NCBI RefSeq assembly: GCF_029963765.1
Contig: NZ_JALBYU010000018.1
Location: 62,001 to 126,000, forward strand
Reading direction: 5' to 3'
DNA: 64,000 nucleotides
Source of the DNA: Pseudomonas sp. UYIF39
GTDB taxonomy: Bacteria; Pseudomonadota; Gammaproteobacteria; Pseudomonadales; Pseudomonadaceae
A program made the translations under genes and the position numbers. This document shows, piece by piece, positions 40,101-47,653 of this stretch. Below the pieces are notes generated by a model that had not been told where the DNA came from, ran no database searches, and was given only the letters and a program-made list of their open reading frames with translations. The stretch's first letter is position 1. The number at the start of each line of letters is the position of its first letter.

Positions 40101-40696
40101 GTGTAGCTGGCAGTGCCGCCCAGCGAGGCGATAGGCGTTCCGCCGATGCGGACCTGGCCGGCGGATATCTCAAACTCACCGACACCAATGCACAGGAGCA
40201 TTTCTACCCATTGAACTTTGGGGTCATCACCAAAATAAATACGGCCCGGGTTGAGGTAGTCGGGGAAGATCTCGTTTTTCCCCGAGCACTCGCGGATCAC
40301 GTCTCCCAGTTTCACCTGGTTGGCTGTGGTCTTCGCCAGCCCCAGCGCTTTCCCCGTGCCGTTGTTTGCGGCGCTCGGCGTCATCAATGGCTTCTGAACC
40401 AGCATGATCACGCCAACGGCGACGATTGATGCCACGATTGCCCAGGCAGCAATCTCCAAGCCTGTTCCCTTTGGCTCCGGGTAAATGCGAACGGTGTCGG
40501 CTGTGCCGAATTCAACCTTGGCCCAGTGCGCCGGATCGATAAACAGCCCGTTGATCTCAATGCTGATCGGCGGCGATTCGTGCACTTGGTAGCTCTTCAC
40601 ATTGGCGACCAGCCATTCTTCGATGGTCATCACGCGATCAGTTTTGTAGCGCTCCAACGGCTGGCCTTCCAGCTTGCTCGGGTAGAGTTCGATCAC
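37109..40696 (-). CDS. Tail tip / host specificity protein J
   Basis: 1195 residues, the usual length for lambda J-like proteins. The N-terminus (IELYPSKLEGQPLERYKTDR then MTIEEWL) and the C-terminal half with DIVPWVNHVMKSVGGTDEDMD and receptor-end region are typical. A Ser/Thr/Gly-rich insertion of about 200 residues (about 335-530) looks like a beta-sandwich carbohydrate-binding domain (GLWFMLSP, SAGVHTISFDAS). GTG start at 40696; the gene overlaps the preceding NlpC/P60 gene by 59 bases, but the N-terminal homology supports this start. Confidence 0.9.
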   Translation of the reverse strand: MIELYPSKLEGQPLERYKTDRVMTIEEWLVANVKSYQVHESPPISIEINGLFIDPAHWAKVEFGTADTVRIYPEPKGTGLEIAAWAIVASIVAVGVIMLVQKPLMTPSAANNGTGKALGLAKTTANQVKLGDVIRECSGKNEIFPDYLNPGRIYFGDDPKVQWVEMLLCIGVGEFEISAGQVRIGGTPIASLGGTASYTIYGPGQSLTAEDARMWWHKSEEVGSTSTGSAGLTLTTTSAIDPQVSVDTLQFSEFVISVPVGAGWFPHGWEAGLIARIESSYPYLFATPADGGPTVVSGNHLSMLEAFVGMKIEITGINAGDYVVSTYTAAVPATPAAAGSTSSITASAGPARYDYSATPATFILGGGPVLNLLVDTYSWPTSTSLPTVTVSAGTTVAGIAIAAAASGFGFQITTGSTSNGLWFMLSPTNNVAGWNLPLSAGVHTISFDASSSIDGATIQPGIWNGVANLGPTISISATRTRYSFTVTVASPSTFGVIFYVNRAGINGNNVVIDSVQVSKGTDLPAFARGTRAVALNTSTGSIAGLVSSINAKISGSGLVASASGGVIKITEAGSPYSGLPLTLTGSTTDVFGATPAFVTGSKTNIATSAQPPKMTLAHDSGAPVSGLQAGSVLCCIGYRDLRYRISSVADDAVDDDEGTPDVDESHGPSSISVIRLTDTGAEDTGWAGFDDLETSGAKITLDNSTTEGDWAGPFVACPVGELVRVVELDFFFPQGLVRYTERNGNIRQVSAKVEVQYRDAATAGAWTSITYTFTAMSQDQQGYTRRITMPTYIRPEYRARRIGEESTSTSKFDRVQWYGMRARIPKQKDSYEGVTVIALYVRGGDKLSAQSQSQVSVVATRKLPVLVDGAWSEPTATRDIVPWVNHVMKSVGGTDEDMDVEELARYGELWSGRGDYFDYKVEDDSTVKECLNDGLLAGFAEFTLERGSVTPVRDELRSQIGHMYTPQNMTQGLKRNFTLLEPDAYDGVDIKYVDEVTRAEEVVPCRLPGDAGDTVQTVTLKGVTDRDRAWRYGMRLRRAQVYRNKSYSWSTEFDALNSGYMSYDAVADDIPGYGQSSILMDATSEGGHVLLESSEPLVWKAGASHVVGLRRPDGTVSGPWPVTRVDDFTVSVPSLDFEPDVSWGIEPPHMLFGETTRWCYPVLITSIDPGDHSADVEAVNYDPRVYADDDNFALT

Positions 40697-41069
40697 GGTG
40701 ATAACTCACTGTCAGATACTGTTCTTGGAATTTTCGCAACGGCTTGATGGTTGCGCCGGACGGTTTCATTTCCATCCCGTGAAGCCGGCCGTCCACCTCG
40801 ACGATCACGGCGACGTGGAAGCAGATGCTCCCGCGCCACACGCAGGCGATCGCCCCGATCTGCGGCTCGCACCGTTCCATGGCGTCTACACCCTCATTCA
40901 CCGCCTTGGTGAATTCCTTGGGCATGGTGTTGCGGACATAGCCCCAACTGGGCAGGAGTGGCAGGTCGTAGATCTCATGTCGAACGAGCCGGACCAGCCC
41001 CCAGCAATCCAAACGCGCAGGGCCTCGCCCGCCGTCCTCGTAGGAAGCGTCCAGGTATTTCTCGAACAT
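40638..41069 (-). CDS. NlpC/P60-type tail assembly protein (lambda K-like)
   Basis: 143 residues with the NlpC/P60 catalytic Cys in LDCWGLVR and His in CFHVAVIVE, followed by a third polar position. Family members are peptidoglycan hydrolases placed at the tail tip. The start is 41069, immediately before the stop of the preceding gene. Confidence 0.82.
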   Translation of the reverse strand: MFEKYLDASYEDGGRGPARLDCWGLVRLVRHEIYDLPLLPSWGYVRNTMPKEFTKAVNEGVDAMERCEPQIGAIACVWRGSICFHVAVIVEVDGRLHGMEMKPSGATIKPLRKFQEQYLTVSYHRDRTLPEQAGRPAVGALQN

Positions 41070-41555
41070 TTAGATGTACCTAAGGCAGGGAGCGAAGGCC
41101 AAGGTGTACTTGCGACGAGGCCAAGCCAGGTTGATCAGATCGAAGTAGCCAGCGCTGAGCTGAACACTCGCCCCCTGCATGAATCCGTTCAGCACGGTCA
41201 TCCGGTAGGGGCGCTCAGCTGGCTCGCTGAAGTCCGTGGAGATGAAGATCCGGAACACCAGGCCAATCCTCGCCCGAGCTTCCAGCGCCTGATCGATCAG
41301 TTGCTGGGCCTCACCTGTCACGTTGTCGATGGCGAAGGTCAGTGTCTGGTTGCCGCTGTTGTCCCGCTTGGGCAAAGACACGGCGAACCCCGAAGCGGTG
41401 AACTTCACGGTTGCGCCCGCTTCAGTCCTTGCCGTGACGTCATCAAAACCATGGCAGAGATAGATCGGCGCAGCCCACGCTGAGCAGTTCAGTTCGAGCG
41501 TAGGAATGATCACGGCCTGGCCGCCAGAGGCGTACAGCGTTTCAAGTGCCGTCAT
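41070..41555 (-). CDS. DUF1833-like tail protein
   Basis: 161 residues. It begins MTALETLYASGGQAVIIPTL and contains TLTFAIDNVTGEAQQLIDQA and YRMTVLNGFMQGASVQ, a layout found in minor tail proteins between tape measure and NlpC/P60 genes. The ATG at 41555 follows GAGGGTGGGCCG and overlaps the tape-measure stop. Confidence 0.72.
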   Translation of the reverse strand: MTALETLYASGGQAVIIPTLELNCSAWAAPIYLCHGFDDVTARTEAGATVKFTASGFAVSLPKRDNSGNQTLTFAIDNVTGEAQQLIDQALEARARIGLVFRIFISTDFSEPAERPYRMTVLNGFMQGASVQLSAGYFDLINLAWPRRKYTLAFAPCLRYI

Positions 41556-44437
41556 CGGCCCACCCTCTTCCACCCATACATTTGCTCCATTGCTTTGGCT
41601 GAGCTTGTCTGCGCTCGGAAGTTAGAGACGAAGATATCCATCATCTGCTTGCCATCCGGACCGGTGCTGTTCTGCACTTGGCCGGCGCGGCTGGCGTCTT
41701 CATGGATGTTTACCTCAGTTTTACCAGCGCCCCCGCCACCATCCTTGGACACGCGATCAAGCGTTCTATCCAGCTTTGCGCTGGTTTCAGCTGTGGTTAC
41801 GCGCTCACCTCTCTTCAGATTCCAGGTGCCATCAGCAGGAACGTAGTCGATGCCGCTGTGCGCCTGGCCGTCGAGGGAGGCGCCGACTGCTGTCATCAGA
41901 ACGCCAGCTGCTGCCGTTGCCGCAATCGCTGCACCAGGAGCTACTGCCGGGCCAACAAAAGGAATGCCCACCATTGCGGTAAATGCACTGAGGCCAGCCA
42001 TGGCCACCTGCGCAGCAGCATAGGAAAGCAACGCATGGCCCACAGACTGAATGAAGCTTGAGGCTAATCCTTGAGCGTCGAGCTTGCCGGTTTCAGCCCA
42101 CTCCGTAATCGCATCCGTGAGATTGTGGAATGTCTCGGCCCCAACGTTCTGCATCGTGCTGTAGAGGTCCATGCTTGCTTCGGCCTGAGTGGCCACACCG
42201 CTTATAAAGCCCGTCACACCCTGCGTCTGAAGGCTATCCACCCGGCTGTAATAGTCCTCTTGCAGGAGCACACGCTCTGCCAGGGCTTCCCGGAGCATTT
42301 CTGTTTCGGTGTCGTACAGGCTTTGGGTGATATCGCCGGCGTTCAATTGCTTCTGCAGGTCAGCCATCTGCTTGTTGTGATCTTGCTGAAGTGCCAGATC
42401 CTGTCGCATTCGCTCCCGGGTCTGTTCACCCATAGCGGCACCTGCAAGCTCCATGTCGAAACCCGTGCGAACGGTATCGTTTTCAGCGCGGAGGTTTGCT
42501 GCGAAAGCCGCCGACTTGGCAGACTCATCATTGGCAAGCTTCAGCCTCTGCAGAACATCGAGCTCCGCTACCAGGCCTTCCAATCTCTTTTGCTGAACTG
42601 CGTTGATGCCAACCAATTTGCCGGAAGCCAGTTCAAACCTGAGCTTGTCCGCTTCCGTTGCTTTCTTCTGCGCATCTGCGGAGGTATTGATCAAAGCGAT
42701 CTGGCGCTGATAGTCGGTTACCGCATCCTCACCACGCTTGGTCAGCGCTGACGCCGCTGTGGCTGCTGCCGTAGCGGCTTGCTTCGAAGCAGCAGCGCTT
42801 TTCTTCTCTGCCTCGATCGCAGCTTCGCTGGCGTCCAGGGTCTTTGCTTTCGCAATGAGTAAATCACCCTCACCTTCTTTCAGGCCTGTGACGAGCCCAG
42901 CACCTATACGAGCGGCCAGCTTATCGGCGCTCGTCTTCTTGCCCGAGAGTAATATCTGCTCATCCAGCGTCTTCGCCAGGTCTTTGAAGGCTTTCGATTG
43001 TTCCACCACCACTGGCGCAGCAAGGATCCCGTTCAGCACATTGATCTGCGCGCCGAAGGCCTCAACCCTTTGCCGGGCAGTATCAAGCTCGCCCTGCGCG
43101 GTTATCAGCGATGCGTTCCATTCGCGCTGCCGGGCATCATCTGGATGATCACGGAGCAATCGTTGGTACTGGGAAACAGCGCTCTCCGCATCGAGTGCTC
43201 GCAGCTGCGCTTCCATCAAATCCTGGTTGATGTCCTGCAAGGCCGAGGCGGCCTGATTCTTCGTGAACCCGTCGAATGACTTGTTCAGGAAATCAATTTT
43301 GCTGGCAAGGGACGTCGCCGATTCATCTGCTTCATCGCCGCTCATGGCGAAGTAAGCAAGCGCGCTGGCGGCGAGTAGAACCACGCCTACCGGTCCGCCA
43401 AGCAACGCCATGGCAGCCGATGCACCGCGGGCAGCCACACCTATTCCGACCAGGCCAGCGGCTGTTGCCGGAGCTACGCCGGCCAGCCTGGCAAGCGCGA
43501 GCTGATAGCGAACAGCCTCGACTTGAGCCGCGGCGAAAGCGATGGCGGTTCCTGCGGCACTGGCGGCCAGGCGAGTTGCCAGCACGACCGCAAGGGCTGT
43601 CGCTGCCTGGGCAGTGAGCCCAAGCGCGGTGCGAGCAGCCGGAGATCCCAGAGCTGAGTTGAACGCCTCAACTGCCGCGCGGGCGCCGTCAAGGCTACCT
43701 TCGCCGGTAAGTAGGCCGGCGACCGTGTTGCGCAAGGCGTCGAGCGAACCGCCGAACGTGTCCCTGGCAGCAGCGGCAGCACCGCTATACGATTCCTCGA
43801 GCGCATTCAGGATGATTCCCTGCGCGCCCGCCACATCGCCCACGGACTCGAATGACTCCGCAAGCTTCTTCTGATCTTCGGTGAATCTGAAACCTTGTTT
43901 GCTAAGCGAGCTCAGGCCTTCAGTCGGTACATCTAGTGCCCGACCGATTGTTTCAGCTGCCTGCTGTACCGTGGTGCCGGTCCGCGCAGCCATGTCGGAA
44001 GCTGCTTGGAGAGCCCGAGTGAACTGATTGCCCACAACCCCAGTGAATGCCAGGAGCGCTGTCTGCGCCTGGTTGATATCGCCGCCGGAAAAGGTGGAGG
44101 CTTTCTCCATGGCGTCAGCCATTCCGTTGAGCTGGTCTCTACTGAACCCGGCAGACTCGCCCGTAGACTTGAGTACCGCTGCAAGCTGGGCTTGTTCCTT
44201 TTCAGCGTCCCGGGTCTCGGTGATGAAGCTGGTGAGCACCGCTCCCACAGAGAAACCGGCAACAGCGCCCGCGACGACTTCGCCAAGTGCGCTCCATGCG
44301 AGCGAGGCCATGTTCGCGGAATCGGCAATCCCTTTACCAGACTTCCGAGCCGCCACCTCAGCCTTGTCCAGAGGACCGGTAAAACCGCCGATACGCGCGA
44401 TAAGATCGAGCGTTAGCGTGCCCAGTGAATTAGCCAT
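41552..44437 (-). CDS. Tail tape-measure protein
   Basis: 961 residues with long alpha-helical, Ala-rich coiled coils, hydrophobic segments near residues 270-360 (AATALAVVLATRLAAS..., GVVLLAASALAYFAM) and 795-860, and a C-terminal region starting SGIDYVPADGTWNLKRGE typical of lambda H-like proteins. Its length sets tail length. It overlaps the downstream gene by four bases. Confidence 0.92.
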   Translation of the reverse strand: MANSLGTLTLDLIARIGGFTGPLDKAEVAARKSGKGIADSANMASLAWSALGEVVAGAVAGFSVGAVLTSFITETRDAEKEQAQLAAVLKSTGESAGFSRDQLNGMADAMEKASTFSGGDINQAQTALLAFTGVVGNQFTRALQAASDMAARTGTTVQQAAETIGRALDVPTEGLSSLSKQGFRFTEDQKKLAESFESVGDVAGAQGIILNALEESYSGAAAAARDTFGGSLDALRNTVAGLLTGEGSLDGARAAVEAFNSALGSPAARTALGLTAQAATALAVVLATRLAASAAGTAIAFAAAQVEAVRYQLALARLAGVAPATAAGLVGIGVAARGASAAMALLGGPVGVVLLAASALAYFAMSGDEADESATSLASKIDFLNKSFDGFTKNQAASALQDINQDLMEAQLRALDAESAVSQYQRLLRDHPDDARQREWNASLITAQGELDTARQRVEAFGAQINVLNGILAAPVVVEQSKAFKDLAKTLDEQILLSGKKTSADKLAARIGAGLVTGLKEGEGDLLIAKAKTLDASEAAIEAEKKSAAASKQAATAAATAASALTKRGEDAVTDYQRQIALINTSADAQKKATEADKLRFELASGKLVGINAVQQKRLEGLVAELDVLQRLKLANDESAKSAAFAANLRAENDTVRTGFDMELAGAAMGEQTRERMRQDLALQQDHNKQMADLQKQLNAGDITQSLYDTETEMLREALAERVLLQEDYYSRVDSLQTQGVTGFISGVATQAEASMDLYSTMQNVGAETFHNLTDAITEWAETGKLDAQGLASSFIQSVGHALLSYAAAQVAMAGLSAFTAMVGIPFVGPAVAPGAAIAATAAAGVLMTAVGASLDGQAHSGIDYVPADGTWNLKRGERVTTAETSAKLDRTLDRVSKDGGGGAGKTEVNIHEDASRAGQVQNSTGPDGKQMMDIFVSNFRAQTSSAKAMEQMYGWKRVGR

Positions 44438-44488
44438 CTATAACTCCAAGCGACACCGGCCCTTTCGGATTGGTGAAAGGACCTATTT

Positions 44489-45123
44489 TTATGCCCATGT
44501 CTCCATCGCCTGTTCCAGCGTCAGCGGCTGCTCGGATTCGTGGGGCATGAAGTCGTGGATTTTGAAGCCGCCCTTCGCGCTTTTTGAGTTGGCATAGAGC
44601 GCCGCCAGCATTGCCGTGCCGCGCTCTATACGCATTCCCCAGTTGAGCGATCCTCGCTTTTGGCGATATCTCACCCAACTGCGAAACTCGGCAAGGCTTA
44701 GGCGTTCTTTGGCTTCGGCGATCGTGGAGCCGATCGAGATCGCAATTTCGTGCCAGAGCTCGTCTTCGTCGGAGAGCTCGTCATCTTTCCCAACTGGTTT
44801 ACCTCACCGATTACGGTGAGGAGAGCCATGGAAAGATTTCCATCGAGCGCGCCCCGCTCAGGATCAGCTGCGCCTGTGATGTCACCTACGGTAAAGACCG
44901 GGTTACCGGCCTCGTCGCAAATGCTCACGGCGATTCGCCCAGCCACGCCATCCTGCTTGCCTACGCCAGACATCAAGTCGCTCACGGCGGATTGATACCC
45001 AAGCGGCCGAACGAAAACAGTGGCGGTGTGCTCGGTATCACCTTGCTTCCAGGTGATCTCTTTCTTCACCGGGCGGCCCGTGAAAGAACCCCGCTCCATC
45101 AGAGATTGAATACTCAGCTGCAT
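44489..45123 (-). CDS. Tail assembly chaperone fusion gpGT (programmed -1 frameshift)
   Basis: If ribosomes slip -1 at GGGAAAG (44791-44785), the G frame continues into the T frame and gives a 211-residue product: residues 1-113 of gpG followed by DDELSDEDELWHEIAISIGS... to FMPHESEQPLTLEQAMETWA. The T part has no independent start with a good ribosome site, and the frame is open from the slip site to 44489. The arrangement copies lambda G/GT, a chaperone pair for the tape measure. Confidence 0.85.
44698..45123 (-). CDS. Tail assembly chaperone gpG
   Basis: 141-residue protein translated when no frameshift occurs. The N-terminus MQLSIQSLMERGSFTGRPVK and the pattern of a short acidic/basic extension after residue 111 fit the lambda G family. 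The last 30 residues after the slip site (Ser/Thr/Arg-rich) are typical frame-terminated tails. It lies between the major tail protein and tape measure. Confidence 0.82.
   Translation of the reverse strand: MQLSIQSLMERGSFTGRPVKKEITWKQGDTEHTATVFVRPLGYQSAVSDLMSGVGKQDGVAGRIAVSICDEAGNPVFTVGDITGAADPERGALDGNLSMALLTVIGEVNQLGKMTSSPTKTSSGTKLRSRSAPRSPKPKNA
44785..44791 (-). promoter_or_regulatory. Slippery heptamer GGGAAAG
   Basis: On the minus strand the sequence is in the G GGA AAG phase required for tandem -1 slippage. This is the same heptamer used by lambda G/GT. The following T frame is the longest in this overlap. Confidence 0.85.
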
Positions 45124-45132
45124 GATCGATCC

Positions 45133-45633
45133 TTAAGGAGTGATGGTCTTGCGGATCCAGGCGGAACCGCCCGAACGCTGGATGGTGGCAGCAGTGGTCA
45201 CCACGGTGTTTGCCGCGAAGTCGAACGGGAAGTCCGCAACGTAGCCCTCGAAGATGAACCAGGTTCGGGTCGTAGGAAGCTCGAAATCATCCCCGGCAAC
45301 GTTCACTGTTGGAGGGATTCCTTTGCCGTCCGACCAACCGACCGCCCAAGAGACGCTCTCGATGCTGTCGTCCTCGGAAAGCTGGTACAGCCGGATATGG
45401 GACGCGTTGCGCGAATCGGCGTTGAGGGTCAACGACGCCTGTCCAGGTGTGCGCAGGCCGCGAATATATCGGCGGACGGTCTCGCTAAGACAGGTGATCT
45501 CGATCTGGTCCGCAGGGTTGCCGCCCGGACTTAAGGCGGTAGCACATTCGATCTCAACGACTTCAAGAGTTGAAGGGTTGGCAACGCTCGGGATGAGAGC
45601 GAAAACCTGAGTGCCTTGGGTGAGCATCGACAT
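45133..45633 (-). CDS. Major tail (tube) protein
   Basis: 166 residues. The ATG at 45633 follows GGAGAATGCC; a longer frame reads through a terminator-like hairpin and is not supported. The protein has beta-rich repeats (QASLTLNADSRNASH, TWFIFEGYVADFPFDFA) and sits just before the gpG chaperone, as in lambda gpV. Assignment is by position and general fold. Confidence 0.8.
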   Translation of the reverse strand: MSMLTQGTQVFALIPSVANPSTLEVVEIECATALSPGGNPADQIEITCLSETVRRYIRGLRTPGQASLTLNADSRNASHIRLYQLSEDDSIESVSWAVGWSDGKGIPPTVNVAGDDFELPTTRTWFIFEGYVADFPFDFAANTVVTTAATIQRSGGSAWIRKTITP

Positions 45634-45695
45634 GGCATTCTCCAAATGTCGGGCATAAAAAAACCCGCACATGGCGGGTCTGGGGTTGAAGTTTT

Positions 45696-46064
45696 CTATC
45701 TGGGTACAAGCCAGTCGATGTCGAAGCTCGACCGGTAGTTCTTTGTGGCTGAGTCCTTCGATTCGCCTCCCCATCGCGTGACATACGCGACGAGCTCGAT
45801 CGCGGAGCTGATAGCGGTGGTCACGGCTCTGGCCGAAGTCGCGGTGGCGGCGTAAACATCAACCTGCAGTGTGTATCCGTCGAGATCAGGGCGACCTGCG
45901 AGGAAGTTCTCAGGGCTACCGTTGATTAATTGCCAAACCGCATAGGGTTTCGCCACTCCCTCTGGAGCTTCACCAAACGGATACAGCCTGGTGGGCACGG
46001 CCCCGAGCAATGCGGTGACCTGAGGGCTCGCGGCACATACCGCAAAGATTGGTGCTGCTGCCAT
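45696..46064 (-). CDS. DUF3168-type tail completion protein
   Basis: 122 residues with the pattern AAAPIFAVCAASPQVTALLG, YAVWQLINGSPENFL and YTLQVDVYAATATSARAVTT found in DUF3168/gp17-like proteins at the head-tail junction. It abuts the preceding gp10-like gene. Confidence 0.8.
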   Translation of the reverse strand: MAAAPIFAVCAASPQVTALLGAVPTRLYPFGEAPEGVAKPYAVWQLINGSPENFLAGRPDLDGYTLQVDVYAATATSARAVTTAISSAIELVAYVTRWGGESKDSATKNYRSSFDIDWLVPR

Positions 46065-46549
46065 CAGGAACCCCCTCTCGACTTCGCTTCGCGCTTGATG
46101 GCCCGATCAATCGTCTTTTCGTAATTTGTTACGAACGCATCCGTCGCCGCATTGATACTGTCGGCAAGCGCGTTCCTCATAAACGGATCTGCCGCAATTG
46201 TTTCTGTCCCGAATTCCAGCAGGCGCCAATGAGGGGTTGGGCTATTCTGCGACTTTTCGCCGCCATCCTTGAGCACCGCCCCATGCTTAACGCCGATTCG
46301 GAAACCAAGATCTCCAGTGGCTCTGAACAACCGTCCGTTCCAGCGCAGAGCGATGTTGTCGGCAATAGACCGCCCCGTCTCCGCATCATCCAGGCGCAGA
46401 GCACCTTCCTTTGCCTTGTCCGCTATCAGCTGCGCCGCCTTGCGCAGAGCCGATCGCCCGCCCTTGCGTTTCATGTCGTAGTTAACCGTCCTGAGCTTTT
46501 CGAGCAGCGAATCCACACCGAGCATGCTGAACTCAACGGTCTCAGCCAT
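46064..46549 (-). CDS. HK97 gp10-like tail-terminator/minor protein
   Basis: 161 residues. It carries LRKAAQLIADKAKEGA, GSIADNIAL-type and HWRLLEFGTETIAADPFMR, the signature region of HK97-gp10 family proteins. Position between head closure and DUF3168 genes fits. Confidence 0.85.
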   Translation of the reverse strand: MAETVEFSMLGVDSLLEKLRTVNYDMKRKGGRSALRKAAQLIADKAKEGALRLDDAETGRSIADNIALRWNGRLFRATGDLGFRIGVKHGAVLKDGGEKSQNSPTPHWRLLEFGTETIAADPFMRNALADSINAATDAFVTNYEKTIDRAIKREAKSRGGS

Positions 46550-46880
46550 CGTTCACTCCCTTCGCCACCAGGATGGTGAGGTACTCAAGGCCCGAGACCG
46601 GATCGGGCATTGGTTGCCCTTGAATGTTGTACACATCGCCCCGGTGGATGATTCGCATGGTCGGCAACACACCTGCGCGGTACCTAATCACCATTCGCCC
46701 AGATGCTTCGGACTGGCCGGCCTGTGCGGCGATCAGATCGCGGGCGCTCAGCGGTTCAACGGAGGCCGGCACCCTCTCCCACACCGGCGCCCAGCCCGGT
46801 AGCATTTCACCGGTTTCAGGATCCTGAACCAGTCCGGGCGCCTCGAACGCTATCCGGTGCCGCAACTTACCGGCACGCAT
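46542..46880 (-). CDS. Head closure protein (SPP1 gp16-type)
   Basis: 112 residues; starts MRAGKLRHRIAFEAPG and has WERVPASVEPLSARDLIAAQ, typical of phage head-tail adaptor/closure proteins. It overlaps the next gene by eight bases. Confidence 0.85.
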   Translation of the reverse strand: MRAGKLRHRIAFEAPGLVQDPETGEMLPGWAPVWERVPASVEPLSARDLIAAQAGQSEASGRMVIRYRAGVLPTMRIIHRGDVYNIQGQPMPDPVSGLEYLTILVAKGVNDG

Positions 46881-47356
46881 CAGACACCCATCCCGACGCG
46901 ATACGGCGTCAACAGAGCTTTGGAAGCCTGGGGCAGTTCGGTGGCGATAGTGCCGGTGACCACCTCTTCACGATTGGCAAATAGATGGCCGAGTTTCAAG
47001 AGGCAGGCGGATTGAATGCTGGGGTTAATCACGATTCCGCGGGCGTCTCGCGTGGCGGCGTCCAGCGCTTCGGTAAAAGAAAAAGTCGCATCGGCCAACG
47101 CTTCGCACCGCAAGAGGTGATCATCGGTCAGAGCAGCAGCGGCCAAGGCAGCGTCATATTTGATGCGAGCAGCGTTCCGAGTGGCGGGCACTTGCAAGCG
47201 AGCAGCATCAAGGGAAGCCTGATCAACAAAGAACGAGCGCTGGAGATAGGCCATCCCCGCATCTTCGGCACCATCCAGTTGCGACTGGACGAGCTCCTGA
47301 TCCTCCGGCTCGGCCAAAAGGTGCTTCATCGCCAATTCGATGTTGATCACGCTCAT
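46880..47356 (-). CDS. Head-tail connector (gp6-type)
   Basis: 158 residues, helical, with AMKHLLAEPEDQELVQSQL at the N-terminus and IQSACLLKLGHLFANREEV at the C-terminus, the pattern of gp6-like connector proteins. An extra Ala-rich middle region (about residues 60-105) lengthens it relative to short family members. Confidence 0.82.
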   Translation of the reverse strand: MSVINIELAMKHLLAEPEDQELVQSQLDGAEDAGMAYLQRSFFVDQASLDAARLQVPATRNAARIKYDAALAAAALTDDHLLRCEALADATFSFTEALDAATRDARGIVINPSIQSACLLKLGHLFANREEVVTGTIATELPQASKALLTPYRVGMGV

Positions 47357-47358
47357 GA

Positions 47359-47604
47359 TTATTTAGCCTTGTTTTTCAGCTCGGGTTTCGGCTTTTGGTT
47401 AGCCTCTGGAGCGGCTTTGTTATCCGCTTCCTTGGCCTGTTTGTTTTCGGGTTCGGCCGCCTGCTTCACGTCGTAATCCTCAATCAAACCGTTTCGGTGA
47501 AGCTCCTTGGCGCGGAACTCATCGACGGTAATGTCACGGCCTTTCTTCACGTACTCATGACCGTTAAGGAAGCCCTTTTTGGTTGTCACTTCGATATCTG
47601 GCAT
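47359..47604 (-). CDS. Small phage protein (between capsid and connector)
   Basis: 81 residues, very polar, with a Lys/Glu/Ala/Pro-rich C-terminal half (EPENKQAKEADNKAAPEA). It starts MPDIEVTTKKGFLNGHEYVK. Commonly found next to capsid genes; no function assigned. Confidence 0.65.
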   Translation of the reverse strand: MPDIEVTTKKGFLNGHEYVKKGRDITVDEFRAKELHRNGLIEDYDVKQAAEPENKQAKEADNKAAPEANQKPKPELKNKAK

Positions 47605-47653
47605 TAGCACACACGCCCGGTCACCCGGGCGCGCTCCATGGATGATTTAGGAA

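Noticed and set aside
44430..44678. 82-codon minus-strand frame near the G/T genes
   Set aside because: Different frame from the T continuation; its product is arbitrary compared with the lambda-like T sequence.
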